Shown: positions 35,862-45,602 of the stretch, piece by piece
Position numbering within the stretch: the stretch's first letter is position 1
Layout of the letters: each line of letters starts with the position of its first letter
Assembly: GCF_023541015.1 (NCBI RefSeq)
Contig: NZ_JALNPR010000002.1
Coordinates: forward strand, 310,001-374,000
Direction of reading: 5' to 3'
Length of the DNA: 64,000 nt
DNA from: Marivivens donghaensis
GTDB taxonomy: Bacteria > Pseudomonadota > Alphaproteobacteria > Rhodobacterales > Rhodobacteraceae
Program-made: the position numbers and the translations under genes
Notes under the pieces: model-generated
Databases searched by the model: none
Told to the model about the DNA's origin: nothing
The model's input: the letters and a program-made list of their open reading frames with translations, nothing else

Positions 35862-36302
35862 TTACCAGCGGTCGAGAGCGGCTTCGTCTTCGTCCCGCGC
35901 CTCAACCCAGCCATCGCCAGATTGGGTCATCTCTTTCTTCCAGAACGGCGCACGCGATTTCAGGTAGTCCATGAGAAATTCGGCGGCTTGGAACGCATCG
36001 ACCCTGTGACGCGATGCCGTTGCGACCATCATAATCTGATCGCCAGCAGTCAAACGACCATGACGATGGATCACCAAGGCCCCTGCCAAATCCCAGCGCG
36101 ACTGAGCCTCTGACACAATCGCGGCAATCGCCTTTTCGGTCATGCCCGGATAGTGTTCGATCTCCATTGCGACGAGGCCACCGTCCACATCGCGCACCAC
36201 ACCAGTAAAGCTCACAACCGCGCCTGCACCTGCAACGGTGTCGGTAAAGGCGTTCAGTTCCGCGCCCGCGTCAAAGACTTCGGTTTGGATGCGAACGGTC
36301 AT
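35862..36302 (-). CDS. moaE: Molybdopterin synthase catalytic subunit
   Basis: A 146-residue MoaE that transfers sulfur from the MoaD thiocarboxylate to precursor Z. AVVSFTGVVRD, LEIEHYPGM-like MEIEHYPGMTEKAI and the lysine-containing YLKSRAPFWKKE are present. The start overlaps moaD's stop by one base, matching the partner relationship. Minus-strand order is uvrC, pgsA, moaD, moaE, all close together. Confidence 0.95.
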   Translation of the reverse strand: MTVRIQTEVFDAGAELNAFTDTVAGAGAVVSFTGVVRDVDGGLVAMEIEHYPGMTEKAIAAIVSEAQSRWDLAGALVIHRHGRLTAGDQIMMVATASRHRVDAFQAAEFLMDYLKSRAPFWKKEMTQSGDGWVEARDEDEAALDRW

Positions 36303-36550
36303 CAGCCACCTGTCATCGGCGGGAAAAACGCGACTTCGCGCGCGCCGGCCAGCGAAGCATCGAAATCTGTCAGTTCTTGATCAACGGCCACACGCAGCGC
36401 GCGCAGGTCAGAAAACGCCAGCGCATACCGCTCTTCACGGGCTTTGAGCTCTTCGATCAGTTCAGCAACTGTCGCCGCATCTGTTGCGACTTGTTCGCGG
36501 GGCACTCCGATCCGTTCACGGACCCATGCAAAGTAAAGGATATCAATCAT
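36302..36550 (-). CDS. moaD: Molybdopterin synthase sulfur carrier subunit
   Basis: An 82-residue ubiquitin-fold protein ending PPMTGG, the diglycine tail that is thiocarboxylated. It begins MIDILYFAWVRERIGV, as MoaD does. It is the sulfur donor for moaE, which starts at its stop. The start is 4 bases after pgsA. Confidence 0.95.
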   Translation of the reverse strand: MIDILYFAWVRERIGVPREQVATDAATVAELIEELKAREERYALAFSDLRALRVAVDQELTDFDASLAGAREVAFFPPMTGG

Positions 36551-36554
36551 GCGA

Positions 36555-37142
36555 CTACTTTAGATACGGCAGAGCTTTTCGGAAATAGTCCAAACCGGTG
36601 ATAAACGTCAGGATAGAGGCGACCCACAAAATGGCGACACCCAGATACCAACTGTGCCGCGCGTAGTCCAAAAAGGCCACATCGCGTAGCGCGTGATGTT
36701 CGAATGCTCCTGTAGAAAACAGGATCGAAATCGCCACCATCTGTGCAGTTGTTTTCCATTTGGCCAGCTTGGTCACTTTCAAAAGACCCGCCGTATCCCC
36801 AAGGTATTCGCGCAGACCAGACACAAACACTTCGCGGAACATGATGATTGTCGCGGGCAACAGGAACCACGGGTTCATACCAGAGAACCCCGTGATGACC
36901 ATGAGCGCAATCACGACCATCGCCTTATCCGCAATAGGGTCCAGCATTGCGCCGATTTTGCTTTCTTGTTTCCACGCGCGAGCGAGATAGCCATCCAGAA
37001 AATCGGTCACAGCGGCCAGCACGAACAGGACCAGTGCGAACCAATCGGCCCATGGACGTGCGAAGTATAGGAACATCAATGCCACACCCGGCGCAGCCAA
37101 CAGGCGCAACACGGTCAAGGTATTCGGCAAGGTCCACTTCAT
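36555..37142 (-). CDS. pgsA: CDP-diacylglycerol-glycerol-3-phosphate 3-phosphatidyltransferase
   Basis: A 195-residue CDP-alcohol phosphatidyltransferase that makes phosphatidylglycerol phosphate. The signature is split across DFLDGYLARAWKQESKIG and AMLDPIADKAMV, matching DGx2ARx8Gx3Dx3D. It starts MKWTLPNTLTVLRLLAAPGV at ATG 37142, behind AAAGGGGGCGATT; a longer frame upstream lacks support. About five membrane helices. With plsY it covers two phospholipid steps in this window. Confidence 0.95.
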   Translation of the reverse strand: MKWTLPNTLTVLRLLAAPGVALMFLYFARPWADWFALVLFVLAAVTDFLDGYLARAWKQESKIGAMLDPIADKAMVVIALMVITGFSGMNPWFLLPATIIMFREVFVSGLREYLGDTAGLLKVTKLAKWKTTAQMVAISILFSTGAFEHHALRDVAFLDYARHSWYLGVAILWVASILTFITGLDYFRKALPYLK

Positions 37143-37226
37143 AATCGCCCCCTTTCGTCCCATGCCTCTTCTTAACGGGCGGCTGCGACGGCGAACAGCC
37201 CCCACATTGAACCACCGTAGGGTTGT

Positions 37227-39194
37227 TCAGCCATTTTCGTGAAAGTAGGCGTAAATCGTCTCGGCCATCGCGCTCGAAATGCCGTCAACAGCCAGCAAAT
37301 CCGACAAATTCGCGCCCCGAACGGCTTTAGCGCTGCCAAAGTGCGCAAGCAAAGCGCGTTTACGTGTCGCACCAACCCCTGGAATATCGTCCAAGGTCGT
37401 CACACCAATCGCTTTGGACCGTTTGGCGCGGTGGGTGCCGATGGCGAAACGGTGTGCCTCATCGCGCATACGCTGGATGAAGTAGAGAACGGGATCATTG
37501 CGCTGCAGGGCAAAGGGACGCTGACCTGTGCGGTAGAACTCTTCTTTGCCGTGATCACGATCAACGCCTTTTGCGACACCGACCATCGCCACATCAGCGA
37601 CGCCCATCTGGTCCATGATCTCCTGCACCGCAGACACCTGCCCTGCACCACCATCAATCAGCAGAAGGTCCGGCCAGTTGCCCGACGTCCGATCAGGGTC
37701 TTCTTTTTGAAGGCGCGCAAATCGACGCGTGAGCACTTCTTTCATCATGCCAAAATCGTCACCCGGTGTGATGCTATCGCCCCGAATATTGAACTTACGG
37801 TATTGCGATTTCATGAACCCGTCAGGCCCTGCGACGATCATAGCGCCAACGGCATTGGTGCCCTGAATGTGGGAGTTGTCGTAAACCTCAATGCGCTCTG
37901 GCGGCGCGTCGAGGTCGAATGCCTCAGCGATGCCACGAAGTAGTTTCATCTGCGTAGCACTTTCGGACATTTTCCGCGCAAGGCTCTCTTTCGCATTGCG
38001 GAGCGCGTTGCTGACCAGCTCGGCCTTTTCGCCGCGCTGCGGGACAGTGATCTCGACCTTGCGCCCTGCTTTCTCGGCCAACGCCTCAGCCATCAGATCT
38101 TCGTTATCGAGGCCATGAGACAAGATGAGTGCCTTTGGCGGATCGCGGTCTGAGTAGAACTGGCCGACGAATGCCTCCATCACTTCCGCCAAATCTTCGT
38201 CTCCACTGATCCGCGGGTAAAAGTCGAAATTGCCCCAGTTTTGGTTCGCGCGAATAAAGAACACCTGCACACAGGCTTGCCCGTTTTCGGTATGGAGCGC
38301 GATGATATCTGCCTCTGCCACCGTCCGAGGGTTGATCCCTTGGGCCGTTTGAACTTGGGTCAGCGCCTTGATCCGATCGCGCAGGGAGGCGGCACGTTCG
38401 AATTCCATCGCCTCTGACGCCGCCATCATATCAGCGGCGAGGTTCTCTTGGATCTGAGCAGTTTTGCCCGATAGAAAATCAGCCGCATCTTTGACCGACT
38501 TTCGGTATTCGGCCTCGGTGATATAGCCGACACAGGGAGCCGTGCAGCGTTTGATCTGATATTGCAGACACGGGCGGGTGCGTCCCTCAAACTGGCTATC
38601 GGTACAATTGCGGAGCAAAAAGACTCTTTGGAGCTGACTTAGGGTGCGATTTACCGCCCCAGCACTCGCAAAAGGCCCGAAATACTGGCCCTTCTCTTTC
38701 TTCGCACCACGGTGTTTTTTAACCATCGGAAACGCGTGATCGGTCACCAGCACATTCGGAAACGATTTGTCGTCGCGCAGCAGCACGTTGTAGCGCGGCT
38801 TGAGCTGCTTAATAAGGTTTTGCTCTAGTAGAAGCGCCTCAGTTTCCGTCCGCGTCGTCAGGAACATCATCGACGCCGTTTCCGAAATCATCCGCGCGAT
38901 ACGGCCCGAGTGATTACCAGGACGCGCATAGTTCGACACCCGATTACGCAGGTTTCGCGCTTTTCCCACATACAAAACGCGACTTTCTTCATCCAACATT
39001 CGATACACGCCCGGTGAACCATCGAGCGTTTTCAAATAGGCCGCGATGCGGTCGTATCCGGTCAGAGGGGCGTCACTGTCGTCGTTCACTTCACAAGCCT
39101 GTGATTCTTTGGTTCGCTGCAATTTTACATCCCCGTCGGCAAGGGGAAAGGCATCCACTGAAACTGTGGATAACTCTGTGGAGTGATGCCGCAC
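37227..39194 (-). CDS. uvrC: Excinuclease ABC subunit C
   Basis: A UvrC of about 655 residues that cuts both sides of a UvrAB-bound lesion. GIY-YIG nuclease core: [21 protein letters not shown] split across about residues 58-80. The UVR motif follows around 255-285, then the RNase-H-like nuclease ([20 protein letters not shown]) and tandem helix-hairpin-helix at the end ([20 protein letters not shown]). The N-terminus is uncertain: the first ATG gives a polar, untypical ~55-residue head, and GTG 39089 (VNDDSDAPL) is a possible shorter start. Confidence 0.96.
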   Translation of the reverse strand: MRHHSTELSTVSVDAFPLADGDVKLQRTKESQACEVNDDSDAPLTGYDRIAAYLKTLDGSPGVYRMLDEESRVLYVGKARNLRNRVSNYARPGNHSGRIARMISETASMMFLTTRTETEALLLEQNLIKQLKPRYNVLLRDDKSFPNVLVTDHAFPMVKKHRGAKKEKGQYFGPFASAGAVNRTLSQLQRVFLLRNCTDSQFEGRTRPCLQYQIKRCTAPCVGYITEAEYRKSVKDAADFLSGKTAQIQENLAADMMAASEAMEFERAASLRDRIKALTQVQTAQGINPRTVAEADIIALHTENGQACVQVFFIRANQNWGNFDFYPRISGDEDLAEVMEAFVGQFYSDRDPPKALILSHGLDNEDLMAEALAEKAGRKVEITVPQRGEKAELVSNALRNAKESLARKMSESATQMKLLRGIAEAFDLDAPPERIEVYDNSHIQGTNAVGAMIVAGPDGFMKSQYRKFNIRGDSITPGDDFGMMKEVLTRRFARLQKEDPDRTSGNWPDLLLIDGGAGQVSAVQEIMDQMGVADVAMVGVAKGVDRDHGKEEFYRTGQRPFALQRNDPVLYFIQRMRDEAHRFAIGTHRAKRSKAIGVTTLDDIPGVGATRKRALLAHFGSAKAVRGANLSDLLAVDGISSAMAETIYAYFHENG

Positions 39195-39385
39195 AGATGG
39201 AAAAAATCCTTATTTTTCGGCTCACTCCTTAGTTTGCCTATTTTTTAATCAATATAATAAATACCTGAAATTAAACGATAAAAAATTTTCCACCCGTTCA
39301 AACACCTGAAAACACAGGATTAAGTAACAGTTTCATGTCGGTATTTTGACAAAGTGCACAACTTGTCGCGCAATCTTTGAGATTG

Positions 39386-40168
39386 TTACTCGACCCCAAG
39401 TATATCTTGCGTTTTCCAACCTAGGTGCTGACCGCCGTCGACGCAGATCAATTGGCCCGTCACAGCGACCGAGTCGACCAGAAAACCCAACGCCGCACAT
39501 ATGTCTTTTGGGTTCGATCCACGCTCCAAAATCGTGGAACGGCGTTGCTGCTGAAAGTGATCGAGGGTCTGCCGCCCGCCCTGCAACGTCGGGCCAGGTC
39601 CGATCGCGTTTACACGGACTTTCGGAGCAAGACCTTGGGCCGCCGTTTGGGTCAGCGCCCAAAGCCCCATTTTGGCGATGGTGTAGGTCGAAAATTCTGG
39701 CGTCAATTTCCGGACACGCTGATCGATCATATTGACGACCAAGCTTTGCGCGACTGGTTCCCCCATATCATCCACGATCGGATCAGGGGCCTGCGCGGCT
39801 AATGCTTGAGTCAGGACATAGGGCGCGCGGAGGTTCGACTCCATATGCCGATCCCAACTAGTGCGCGTCGCAGTATGGATGTTGTCGTATTCAAAGATTG
39901 ACGCATTGTTCACCAAACAGGTGATCGGGCCGCCCAGTGCCTCTGCTGCTTTTGGCAACAAATCTTGTACTTCGGCTTCGATCAGCAAATCAGCTTGAAG
40001 CGTGACCGCGGATCGACCCATTGCCCGAATAGCCATTGCCGTCTCCTCGGCACCTTCTTTGCTGCTCGCGTAGTGCACAGCAACATCATAGCCGCGCTCT
40101 GCCAAATAGAGGGCCATATCACGACCCAAACGAGCACCTGCTCCGGTTACCAATGCGCGCTTCATCAT
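39386..40168 (-). CDS. SDR family oxidoreductase, pteridine-reductase-like
   Basis: A 260-residue short-chain dehydrogenase, starting MMKRALVTGAGARLGRDMAL behind AGGAG (ATG 40165 is equally possible). The cofactor loop is TGxxxRxG (Arg in place of Gly), as in PTR1/FolM pteridine reductases. NNASIF and the Tyr-x3-Lys of YTIAKMGLWAL are present, although the Ser position reads MIDQRV, as in PTR1-type sequences. It may reduce dihydropterin or dihydrofolate, but this is inference. It lies 11 bases downstream of the Ca/Na antiporter gene and ends the four-gene sppA run. Confidence 0.82.
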   Translation of the reverse strand: MMKRALVTGAGARLGRDMALYLAERGYDVAVHYASSKEGAEETAMAIRAMGRSAVTLQADLLIEAEVQDLLPKAAEALGGPITCLVNNASIFEYDNIHTATRTSWDRHMESNLRAPYVLTQALAAQAPDPIVDDMGEPVAQSLVVNMIDQRVRKLTPEFSTYTIAKMGLWALTQTAAQGLAPKVRVNAIGPGPTLQGGRQTLDHFQQQRRSTILERGSNPKDICAALGFLVDSVAVTGQLICVDGGQHLGWKTQDILGVE

Positions 40169-40178
40169 CGAACTCCTG

Positions 40179-41114
40179 TCACAACAGGACAAAGAGATAG
40201 GCCAGATACAGCGCGGTCAAGGCAATGCCTGCAATCCGGCCAAGATCACGTTTGAAAAAGACGAATGGGATCAACAAAAGAGATGCGGCAGCCATCGCCC
40301 ACAGGTCGCGGGTTAGGAATTCTGTGGGCACGGGGATGTCGCCAAAAAAGCTCGACAGCCCGACGATTGCCAAAAGGTTAAACATGTTCGACCCGATGAC
40401 GTTGCCCAACGCTACATCCGCCTGACGACGCAGGGATGCCATGACGGTCGTCGCAAGTTCGGGCAGCGACGTGCCGACAGCCAGAAGGGTCAGACCAATC
40501 ACTGCATCGCTGACCCCATAACGAACGGCGATGTTCGTCGCGCCTTCGACCAAGATGTTCGCCCCCAAAGGCAGACCAACCAAACCCACTGTCAAAAACG
40601 CAATGATCTTCTTCCAAGTCATGCTTGGGTCAGCGCCCTCGACCGCCTCATCTTCAGACGATTGAGCACGGTGCTTGAGCGTCTCCAAAAGGGTATGCCC
40701 CAAGATCAACGCCAAAGCAGCGATGAGGATCAGACCTTTGACCCAAGTGATCGGTCCCGTAAAACATAGGCCGATAAACAACGCAGTACCCGCGAGCATT
40801 TGCAGATAGCTGGCGCGGGTATCGTAGTGGCTGGTGTGCATAAGCGCGATCATCGCTGGAATACCCAAGACGATCAAAATATTCGCCGTATTCGACCCTA
40901 CGACATTCCCCAAAGCGAGCTCTGGAACGCCATCCAAAATGGCTTGAACCGAAATCAGCAATTCAGGGGCAGAGGTGCCAAAGGCCACAATCGTCAGCGA
41001 GACGACCAGCGCAGGCACCCCTAGTCGCAGGGACAGATTCACCGCCCCTTTGACCAAAGCATCGCCCGCCAGCAGCAGGATAATCAAACCTGCAAACGTC
41101 AGCACCCAATCCAT
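40179..41114 (-). CDS. Calcium/sodium antiporter (CaCA family, YrbG-like)
   Basis: A 311-residue membrane protein with ten or eleven helices in two inverted repeats. The alpha-repeat signatures are IVAFGTSAPELLISV and LALGNVVGSNTANI in the first half, and LLAVGTSLPELATTVMA and VALGNVIGSNMFNLLAI in the second. Such proteins exchange Ca2+ or K+ for Na+/H+. It starts 6 bases after the zinc-ribbon gene, in one operon. Confidence 0.93.
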   Translation of the reverse strand: MDWVLTFAGLIILLLAGDALVKGAVNLSLRLGVPALVVSLTIVAFGTSAPELLISVQAILDGVPELALGNVVGSNTANILIVLGIPAMIALMHTSHYDTRASYLQMLAGTALFIGLCFTGPITWVKGLILIAALALILGHTLLETLKHRAQSSEDEAVEGADPSMTWKKIIAFLTVGLVGLPLGANILVEGATNIAVRYGVSDAVIGLTLLAVGTSLPELATTVMASLRRQADVALGNVIGSNMFNLLAIVGLSSFFGDIPVPTEFLTRDLWAMAAASLLLIPFVFFKRDLGRIAGIALTALYLAYLFVLL

Positions 41115-41120
41115 AAAACC

Positions 41121-41282
41121 TTAGTCCTTTTTGCAGCCACATCGGGATTTGCCGATGCGAAACTTTCCGCAGCGCGGGCATTTGGCAGATGCAATGCGAT
41201 CCTGCCCAGGGAAGCGCCACTTTCCGAACATGGCCAAAACGACCATGAAAATCAGAAAGAAAAAGACGGCGCGCACCAACAT
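41121..41282 (-). CDS. Small membrane-anchored zinc-ribbon protein, 53 aa
   Basis: ATG 41282 opens 53 codons directly after the S49 peptidase stop (41283). One membrane helix (AVFFFLIFMVVLAMFG) is followed by a positively charged C-terminus with four cysteines, CPRCGKFRIGKSRCGC, two knuckles of a probable zinc ribbon. The tight packing between two clear genes, 1 and 6 bases apart, and the Cys pattern make it a real gene. Family and function are not recognised. Confidence 0.75.
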   Translation of the reverse strand: MLVRAVFFFLIFMVVLAMFGKWRFPGQDRIASAKCPRCGKFRIGKSRCGCKKD

Positions 41283-42074
41283 TTACAAACCAAACCGCGC
41301 AAAGGATGCGCGTTCTTCAACGCCCGCGATCACATCCTGTGCCGCTTGGGCACCGAACCGTTGGAACAGCGAACGACGCTGTTCGTAGCGTCGGAACGTG
41401 ACCTTATCGCCGAAACGGTCTTTCATCACTGACACCAAATGCCCAATGCCATCCGCTAGACCGTTTTCGACGGCACGCTGGCCGATCCAGATCTCGCCCG
41501 TGAAGTGATCCGTGCCTTCAGTCAATTTTCCCGCGCGACGGGATTTTACATAGTCGATGAAATAGACATGCAAGTCATCCAGCCAGCCGCGCAGACGTTC
41601 GATGTCCTCTGGGTTTTCAGGCTTGAACGGGTCGAGCTGAGATTTGGACTTACCAGCCGTATGAACCCGCCGCTCTACGCCATATTTACCGATTAGATCG
41701 CTAAAGCCGAAGCCTGCAGAGATCACGCCAATGGACCCAACGATCGAACCGCGATCCACGAAAATCTCGTCCGCAGCGCAGGCCAGCCAGTAACCGCCCG
41801 ATGCCGCCACGTCTTCGACAAAAGCGAAAACGGGGATGTCCTTTTCTTCGGACAATCGGCGAATGCGTCCGGCAATCAACGACGACTGAACAGGTGATCC
41901 GCCGGGTGAGTTGATCTGCAGCGCAACCGCATCGGGTTTACCGCGAAACGCCTTTTCGATCACAGGCGCGAGGCTGACATCATCTAGCCCGCGCGACGAA
42001 TTGGAGATTTGCCCCTGAAGCCGAACGACGGCGACACGGGGGCCTGATTTCACAAAGGGTATCCAGCGTTTCAT
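41283..42074 (-). CDS. S49 family signal-peptide-peptidase-like protease
   Basis: A 263-residue SppA/SohB-like peptidase. It starts MKRWIPFVKSGPRVAVVRLQ at ATG 42074; the longer frame upstream is across the ABC permease. The nucleophile Ser is in VAASGGYWLACAADEIF (about residues 110-126) and the general-base Lys is expected in TAGKSKSQLDPF, both in place. Length matches the short S49 form, which cleaves remnant signal peptides or membrane proteins. It is the first gene of the run sppA, zinc-ribbon, CaCA, SDR. Confidence 0.9.
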   Translation of the reverse strand: MKRWIPFVKSGPRVAVVRLQGQISNSSRGLDDVSLAPVIEKAFRGKPDAVALQINSPGGSPVQSSLIAGRIRRLSEEKDIPVFAFVEDVAASGGYWLACAADEIFVDRGSIVGSIGVISAGFGFSDLIGKYGVERRVHTAGKSKSQLDPFKPENPEDIERLRGWLDDLHVYFIDYVKSRRAGKLTEGTDHFTGEIWIGQRAVENGLADGIGHLVSVMKDRFGDKVTFRRYEQRRSLFQRFGAQAAQDVIAGVEERASFARFGL

Positions 42075-42117
42075 ACGATGACAGATAGGCACGAGGTCCA
42101 GCCGTAACAAGCCGCCG

Positions 42118-42879
42118 TCACGAACGAATGCGCCAACCCGTGCGGAATATCCACGCAATTGCACCGAGGCACAGCGCGGTAAACGCCGCAATCGCCATGA
42201 GCGACACGCCAACAGGAACATCTGCCTGTTCAAAGAACGACCAGCGGAACCCAGAAATCAGATAGTGAACTGGGTTCAAAAGAGTCACGGCCTGCCAAAA
42301 CGGCGGCAACATGGTGGTCGAGTAGAAGCTCCCCCCGAGGAACACCAACGGCGTGATGATCAGCAGTGGGATGATCTGCAGTTGCTCAAAATTCCCAGCC
42401 CAAATCCCGATGATGAAGCCCAGCAGAGAGAACGACAGACAGGTTAGGATCAAAAACGCGACCATCGCCAAGGGATGCATCACCTGAACATCGACAAAGA
42501 AAAACGAGGTGACAAAGATGATTGCCCCGATAATGAGGGCCTTAGACGCTGCCGCCCCGACATAGCCCACTGTAGCCTCAAGGAAGTTGATCGGCGCCGA
42601 GAGGAGTTCGTAGATCGAGCCCGTGAATTTCGGGAAATATATCCCGAAAGATGCGTTAGAGGTCGCTTGGGTCATGACTGACAGCATGATCAGACCCGGC
42701 ACGATGAATGCGCCATAGCTGACGCCCTCGACCTGATCGATACGGCTGCCAATCGCCGCGCCGAACACGATGAAATAGAGCGAGGTTGAGATAACTGGCG
42801 CGAGGAAGCTCTGCCGATAAGTGCGGAAAAAGCGCGACATTTCGAAAATGTAGATCGCACGCATTGCTTGATAGTTCAT
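42118..42879 (-). CDS. ABC-2 type exporter permease
   Basis: A 253-residue membrane protein with six helices, starting [20 protein letters not shown]. The [16 protein letters not shown] block and the late segment ATGC-free [20 protein letters not shown] are characteristic of ABC-2 permeases (YadH/NodJ-like). It starts 4 bases inside the end of the ATPase gene, so the two are coupled. Substrate unknown. Confidence 0.92.
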   Translation of the reverse strand: MNYQAMRAIYIFEMSRFFRTYRQSFLAPVISTSLYFIVFGAAIGSRIDQVEGVSYGAFIVPGLIMLSVMTQATSNASFGIYFPKFTGSIYELLSAPINFLEATVGYVGAAASKALIIGAIIFVTSFFFVDVQVMHPLAMVAFLILTCLSFSLLGFIIGIWAGNFEQLQIIPLLIITPLVFLGGSFYSTTMLPPFWQAVTLLNPVHYLISGFRWSFFEQADVPVGVSLMAIAAFTALCLGAIAWIFRTGWRIRS

Positions 42880-43808
42880 GCTGCGTCTCCTTTGACCAGA
42901 CCGACGAAAATCTCTTCGAGGCTGCTTTGCCGTGTTTCCATATCCACCATTTGAAGCCCCGCTTTTTGAAGGTCATTCAAAAGGGACGTGATGCCCGTGC
43001 GGTCGGCCTTTGTGTCGTAGACGTAGCGCAGGCGCGCGCCCTCTTCGATCACCTCAAGCCCATGGGCACTGAGTGCATCTGGAATGTCGCCCACAAAAGG
43101 TTGATCCAACTGAACGATCAGTTCTTTCTGCCCCATGTGGCTCATCAAGGCATCTTTGTCCTGAACGAGCATAATCTGGCCCTTGTCGATCACGGCGACG
43201 CGGTCAGCCATGGCCTCGGCCTCTTCGATGTAGTGGGTGGTCAGAATGATCGTCACGCCATCCTGACGAAGCCGATCAACCACCGCCCACATGTCTTTAC
43301 GCAACTCAACGTCTACACCCGCGGTCGGTTCATCTAGGAACAGAACTCGCGGTTCGTGGGCGAGCGCCTTGGCAATCAGAACACGACGTTTCATACCACC
43401 CGAAAGGGCCATAATCTTGGTGTCTTTTTTGTCGAGCAAACCAAGCTGGCGCAGAATGTCCGTCACCAAAGCGTCGTTACGCGATTTTCCAAAGAGGCCG
43501 CGCGAAAAACTAACCGCGTTGAAAACGGTTTCAAACGCTTCGAGGCTAAGCTCTTGGGGCACCAATCCGATCATCGACCGCGCAGCACGATAGTCCTTGA
43601 GGATGTCATGGCCGCCAACGGTCACTGTCCCCGACGATGGCATCGTGATGCCGCAGATCGTCGAGATCAGCGTGGTTTTACCCGCTCCATTCGGCCCGAG
43701 GAGCGCAAGGATTTCGCCCTCTTCAATATCGAGCGTGACGCCCTTGAGCGCTTCAAACCGTGAGGCGTAGCTTTTGCGCAGGTCATTAACCCGTACGATC
43801 GGTGCCAT
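42876..43808 (-). CDS. ABC-2 type exporter ATP-binding protein
   Basis: A 310-residue ATPase. Walker A is [15 protein letters not shown] (about residues 35-49), the ABC signature reads [17 protein letters not shown], Walker B is [12 protein letters not shown] and the H-loop follows in [13 protein letters not shown]. The C-terminal ~90 residues are the extension common in ABC-2 exporter ATPases. It precedes and overlaps the permease. A terminator of trpA lies just upstream, so the pair has its own promoter. Confidence 0.94.
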   Translation of the reverse strand: MAPIVRVNDLRKSYASRFEALKGVTLDIEEGEILALLGPNGAGKTTLISTICGITMPSSGTVTVGGHDILKDYRAARSMIGLVPQELSLEAFETVFNAVSFSRGLFGKSRNDALVTDILRQLGLLDKKDTKIMALSGGMKRRVLIAKALAHEPRVLFLDEPTAGVDVELRKDMWAVVDRLRQDGVTIILTTHYIEEAEAMADRVAVIDKGQIMLVQDKDALMSHMGQKELIVQLDQPFVGDIPDALSAHGLEVIEEGARLRYVYDTKADRTGITSLLNDLQKAGLQMVDMETRQSSLEEIFVGLVKGDAA

Positions 43809-43830
43809 TCGGAAATCCCCCTTAGTCGGG

Positions 43831-43863
43831 CAAAGAAATAGCCCGCAGCACTGCTACGGGCTA
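43831..43863 (-). terminator. Rho-independent terminator after trpA
   Basis: On the minus strand TAGCCCG (43863) pairs with CGGGCTA (43839), and the stem continues as AGCA/TGCT inside, followed by TTTCTTT. It lies about 30 bases past the trpA stop. Confidence 0.8.
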
Positions 43864-43891
43864 CTGATATTTATGTGCGGCTGTGCGCAGA

Positions 43892-44722
43892 TCAGTTGCT
43901 TTTGGCGCGACGCACACCAGCGGCAAGATCAGCAACCATGTCATTGACGGCAGTCGCGGTCGCGGCCGTAGCGGTATCACCTGCGCCAAAGGTCGATGCG
44001 ATTTGGTTGACCAGCGCGGTGCCCACAACCACGCCATCGGCATGTTCGCCCAGCGCTGCAGCGTGTTCACCCGTCTTAACGCCAAAGCCCACGACAATCG
44101 GCAGGTCAGTATATTTGCGGATACGCTCCAACGCGGTCGACACGACCGAATAATCTGGTGTTGCCGCGCCCGTAATGCCGTTGATCGACACGTGGTAAAC
44201 AAAGCCCGAAGAATTCTTCAGAATGACAGGAAGGCGTTTATCGTCCGCAGTCGGCGGAACGAGACGAATGAAAGCCAAACCCTGTTTCATCGCGGGGATG
44301 CAAAGTTCGTCATCTTCCTCAGCAGGGACATCCACGACGATCATGCCGTCAACGCCAGCGTATTTGGCATCGAGGACGAATTTCTCGGGGCCGTAGGAAT
44401 AGATCGGGTTGTAGTAGCCCATCAAGATGACCGGAGTATCTGGGAAATCCTTGCGGAATTCACGCACCAGATCGAGCGTCTTAACGGTCGTTTGCCCCGC
44501 ATCAAGAGCGCGCAGGCCAGACGCCTGAATGGCAGGACCATCGGCAACTGGATCTGTGAAGGGCAAGCCAAACTCGACGATATCCGCGCCAGACGCTGCA
44601 ACGTTTTTCAGAATAGCGAGAGAGGTTTCCGCATCCGGATCACCCGCCATGGTGTAAGTCACCAGAACAGGACGATTTTCGGCACGGGCTTTCGCAAAGC
44701 AGGCGTCGATACGGGCGGTCAT
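43892..44722 (-). CDS. trpA: Tryptophan synthase alpha chain
   Basis: A 276-residue TIM-barrel enzyme that splits indole-glycerol phosphate to indole and G3P. The catalytic Glu is in [20 protein letters not shown] (about residues 45-64) and the Asp in [10 protein letters not shown] (about 126-136). ATG 44722 has AAGGAGACTATC upstream; a longer open frame adds no family sequence. trpB is not next to it in the window, and trpA stands alone with its own terminator. Confidence 0.96.
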   Translation of the reverse strand: MTARIDACFAKARAENRPVLVTYTMAGDPDAETSLAILKNVAASGADIVEFGLPFTDPVADGPAIQASGLRALDAGQTTVKTLDLVREFRKDFPDTPVILMGYYNPIYSYGPEKFVLDAKYAGVDGMIVVDVPAEEDDELCIPAMKQGLAFIRLVPPTADDKRLPVILKNSSGFVYHVSINGITGAATPDYSVVSTALERIRKYTDLPIVVGFGVKTGEHAAALGEHADGVVVGTALVNQIASTFGAGDTATAATATAVNDMVADLAAGVRRAKSN

Positions 44723-44796
44723 GATAGTCTCCTTGGCCGTGAGCAAAACGGCTTTAACAGGAAAGCGCGAGGTTGCAAACGGGGCGTGGCACCACG

Positions 44797-45501
44797 TTAG
44801 GCGGCTGTGCCCCAAAACCTCACCCGACCCGTGTCGACATGCACAAATGTGTCGTAGCCCCCGACCCCACCCATGTGCAGCCCTTTGGCGAGTTGGATCG
44901 TATCGCGGACCGACACTCCAGGCAGGCTAAAATCAATTGCCTTCGCCTGAATATGAAGCGAATTGCGCGCAGCATTGGCCCCCGCCGCGCGGATAGCGTC
45001 ATTGGTTGCACGACTGCGGTAGCCAGAGAGAAAACGCATGTCGCCCGAAAACCCTTGGCGACGGGCTTGCTCTTGGATTTCAAGCAGACCTACCACAGCG
45101 TTTGCATCAATCGGTTTGACTTCGTTTCTACGCCAGTCCCGCATAAAGCGGTTCACTTGATCCAGCGCCGTATGATCGACACCTGTCGCCTGCACAGGGC
45201 GCACCGCGATGCGTTCGTCCGTGTGGATATTCCACATATTGAGAACGGGCGTTCCCGCGGCGAAGTCGACCTGAGGCGATTGGCCCATCGGCCCTTCCAG
45301 CGACGGTTCAGGTTCTGGATCGTACATCTCGTAAAGGCTCGCGCCTGTGTCGAGGTCAATCAAAGGCCCAGCGCCGCGTGCCAGAATGCTCCCAGTGGTC
45401 GCAATAGCAGGACGCGCGACGAATGGCATCGCTAAACCTACTATCAATCCTGTTATGACATCACGACGTTGCACGCGTTTCCCTTTGACCTGATCTGCCA
45501 A
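44797..45501 (-). CDS. DUF882 / YcbK-like murein peptidase-family protein
   Basis: A 234-residue exported protein. A twin-arginine-type head ([20 protein letters not shown]) precedes a Cys-less hydrophobic segment. The C-terminal half has the M15-like zinc motifs [13 protein letters not shown] and [11 protein letters not shown], and [12 protein letters not shown] upstream, as in DUF882/YcbK proteins. These resemble D-Ala-D-Ala-type carboxypeptidases and probably act on peptidoglycan. It is divergent from ilvD. Confidence 0.87.
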   Translation of the reverse strand: MADQVKGKRVQRRDVITGLIVGLAMPFVARPAIATTGSILARGAGPLIDLDTGASLYEMYDPEPEPSLEGPMGQSPQVDFAAGTPVLNMWNIHTDERIAVRPVQATGVDHTALDQVNRFMRDWRRNEVKPIDANAVVGLLEIQEQARRQGFSGDMRFLSGYRSRATNDAIRAAGANAARNSLHIQAKAIDFSLPGVSVRDTIQLAKGLHMGGVGGYDTFVHVDTGRVRFWGTAA

Positions 45502-45602
45502 TGAAAGTGCAAGTTCTGGGCCAAACAGGAAATCGCCGCGAAACCCTGTTCATCGGCTTTGTGACGTTATATCTAGTCAACGCGCAACAGATGGATGTCC
45601 CA

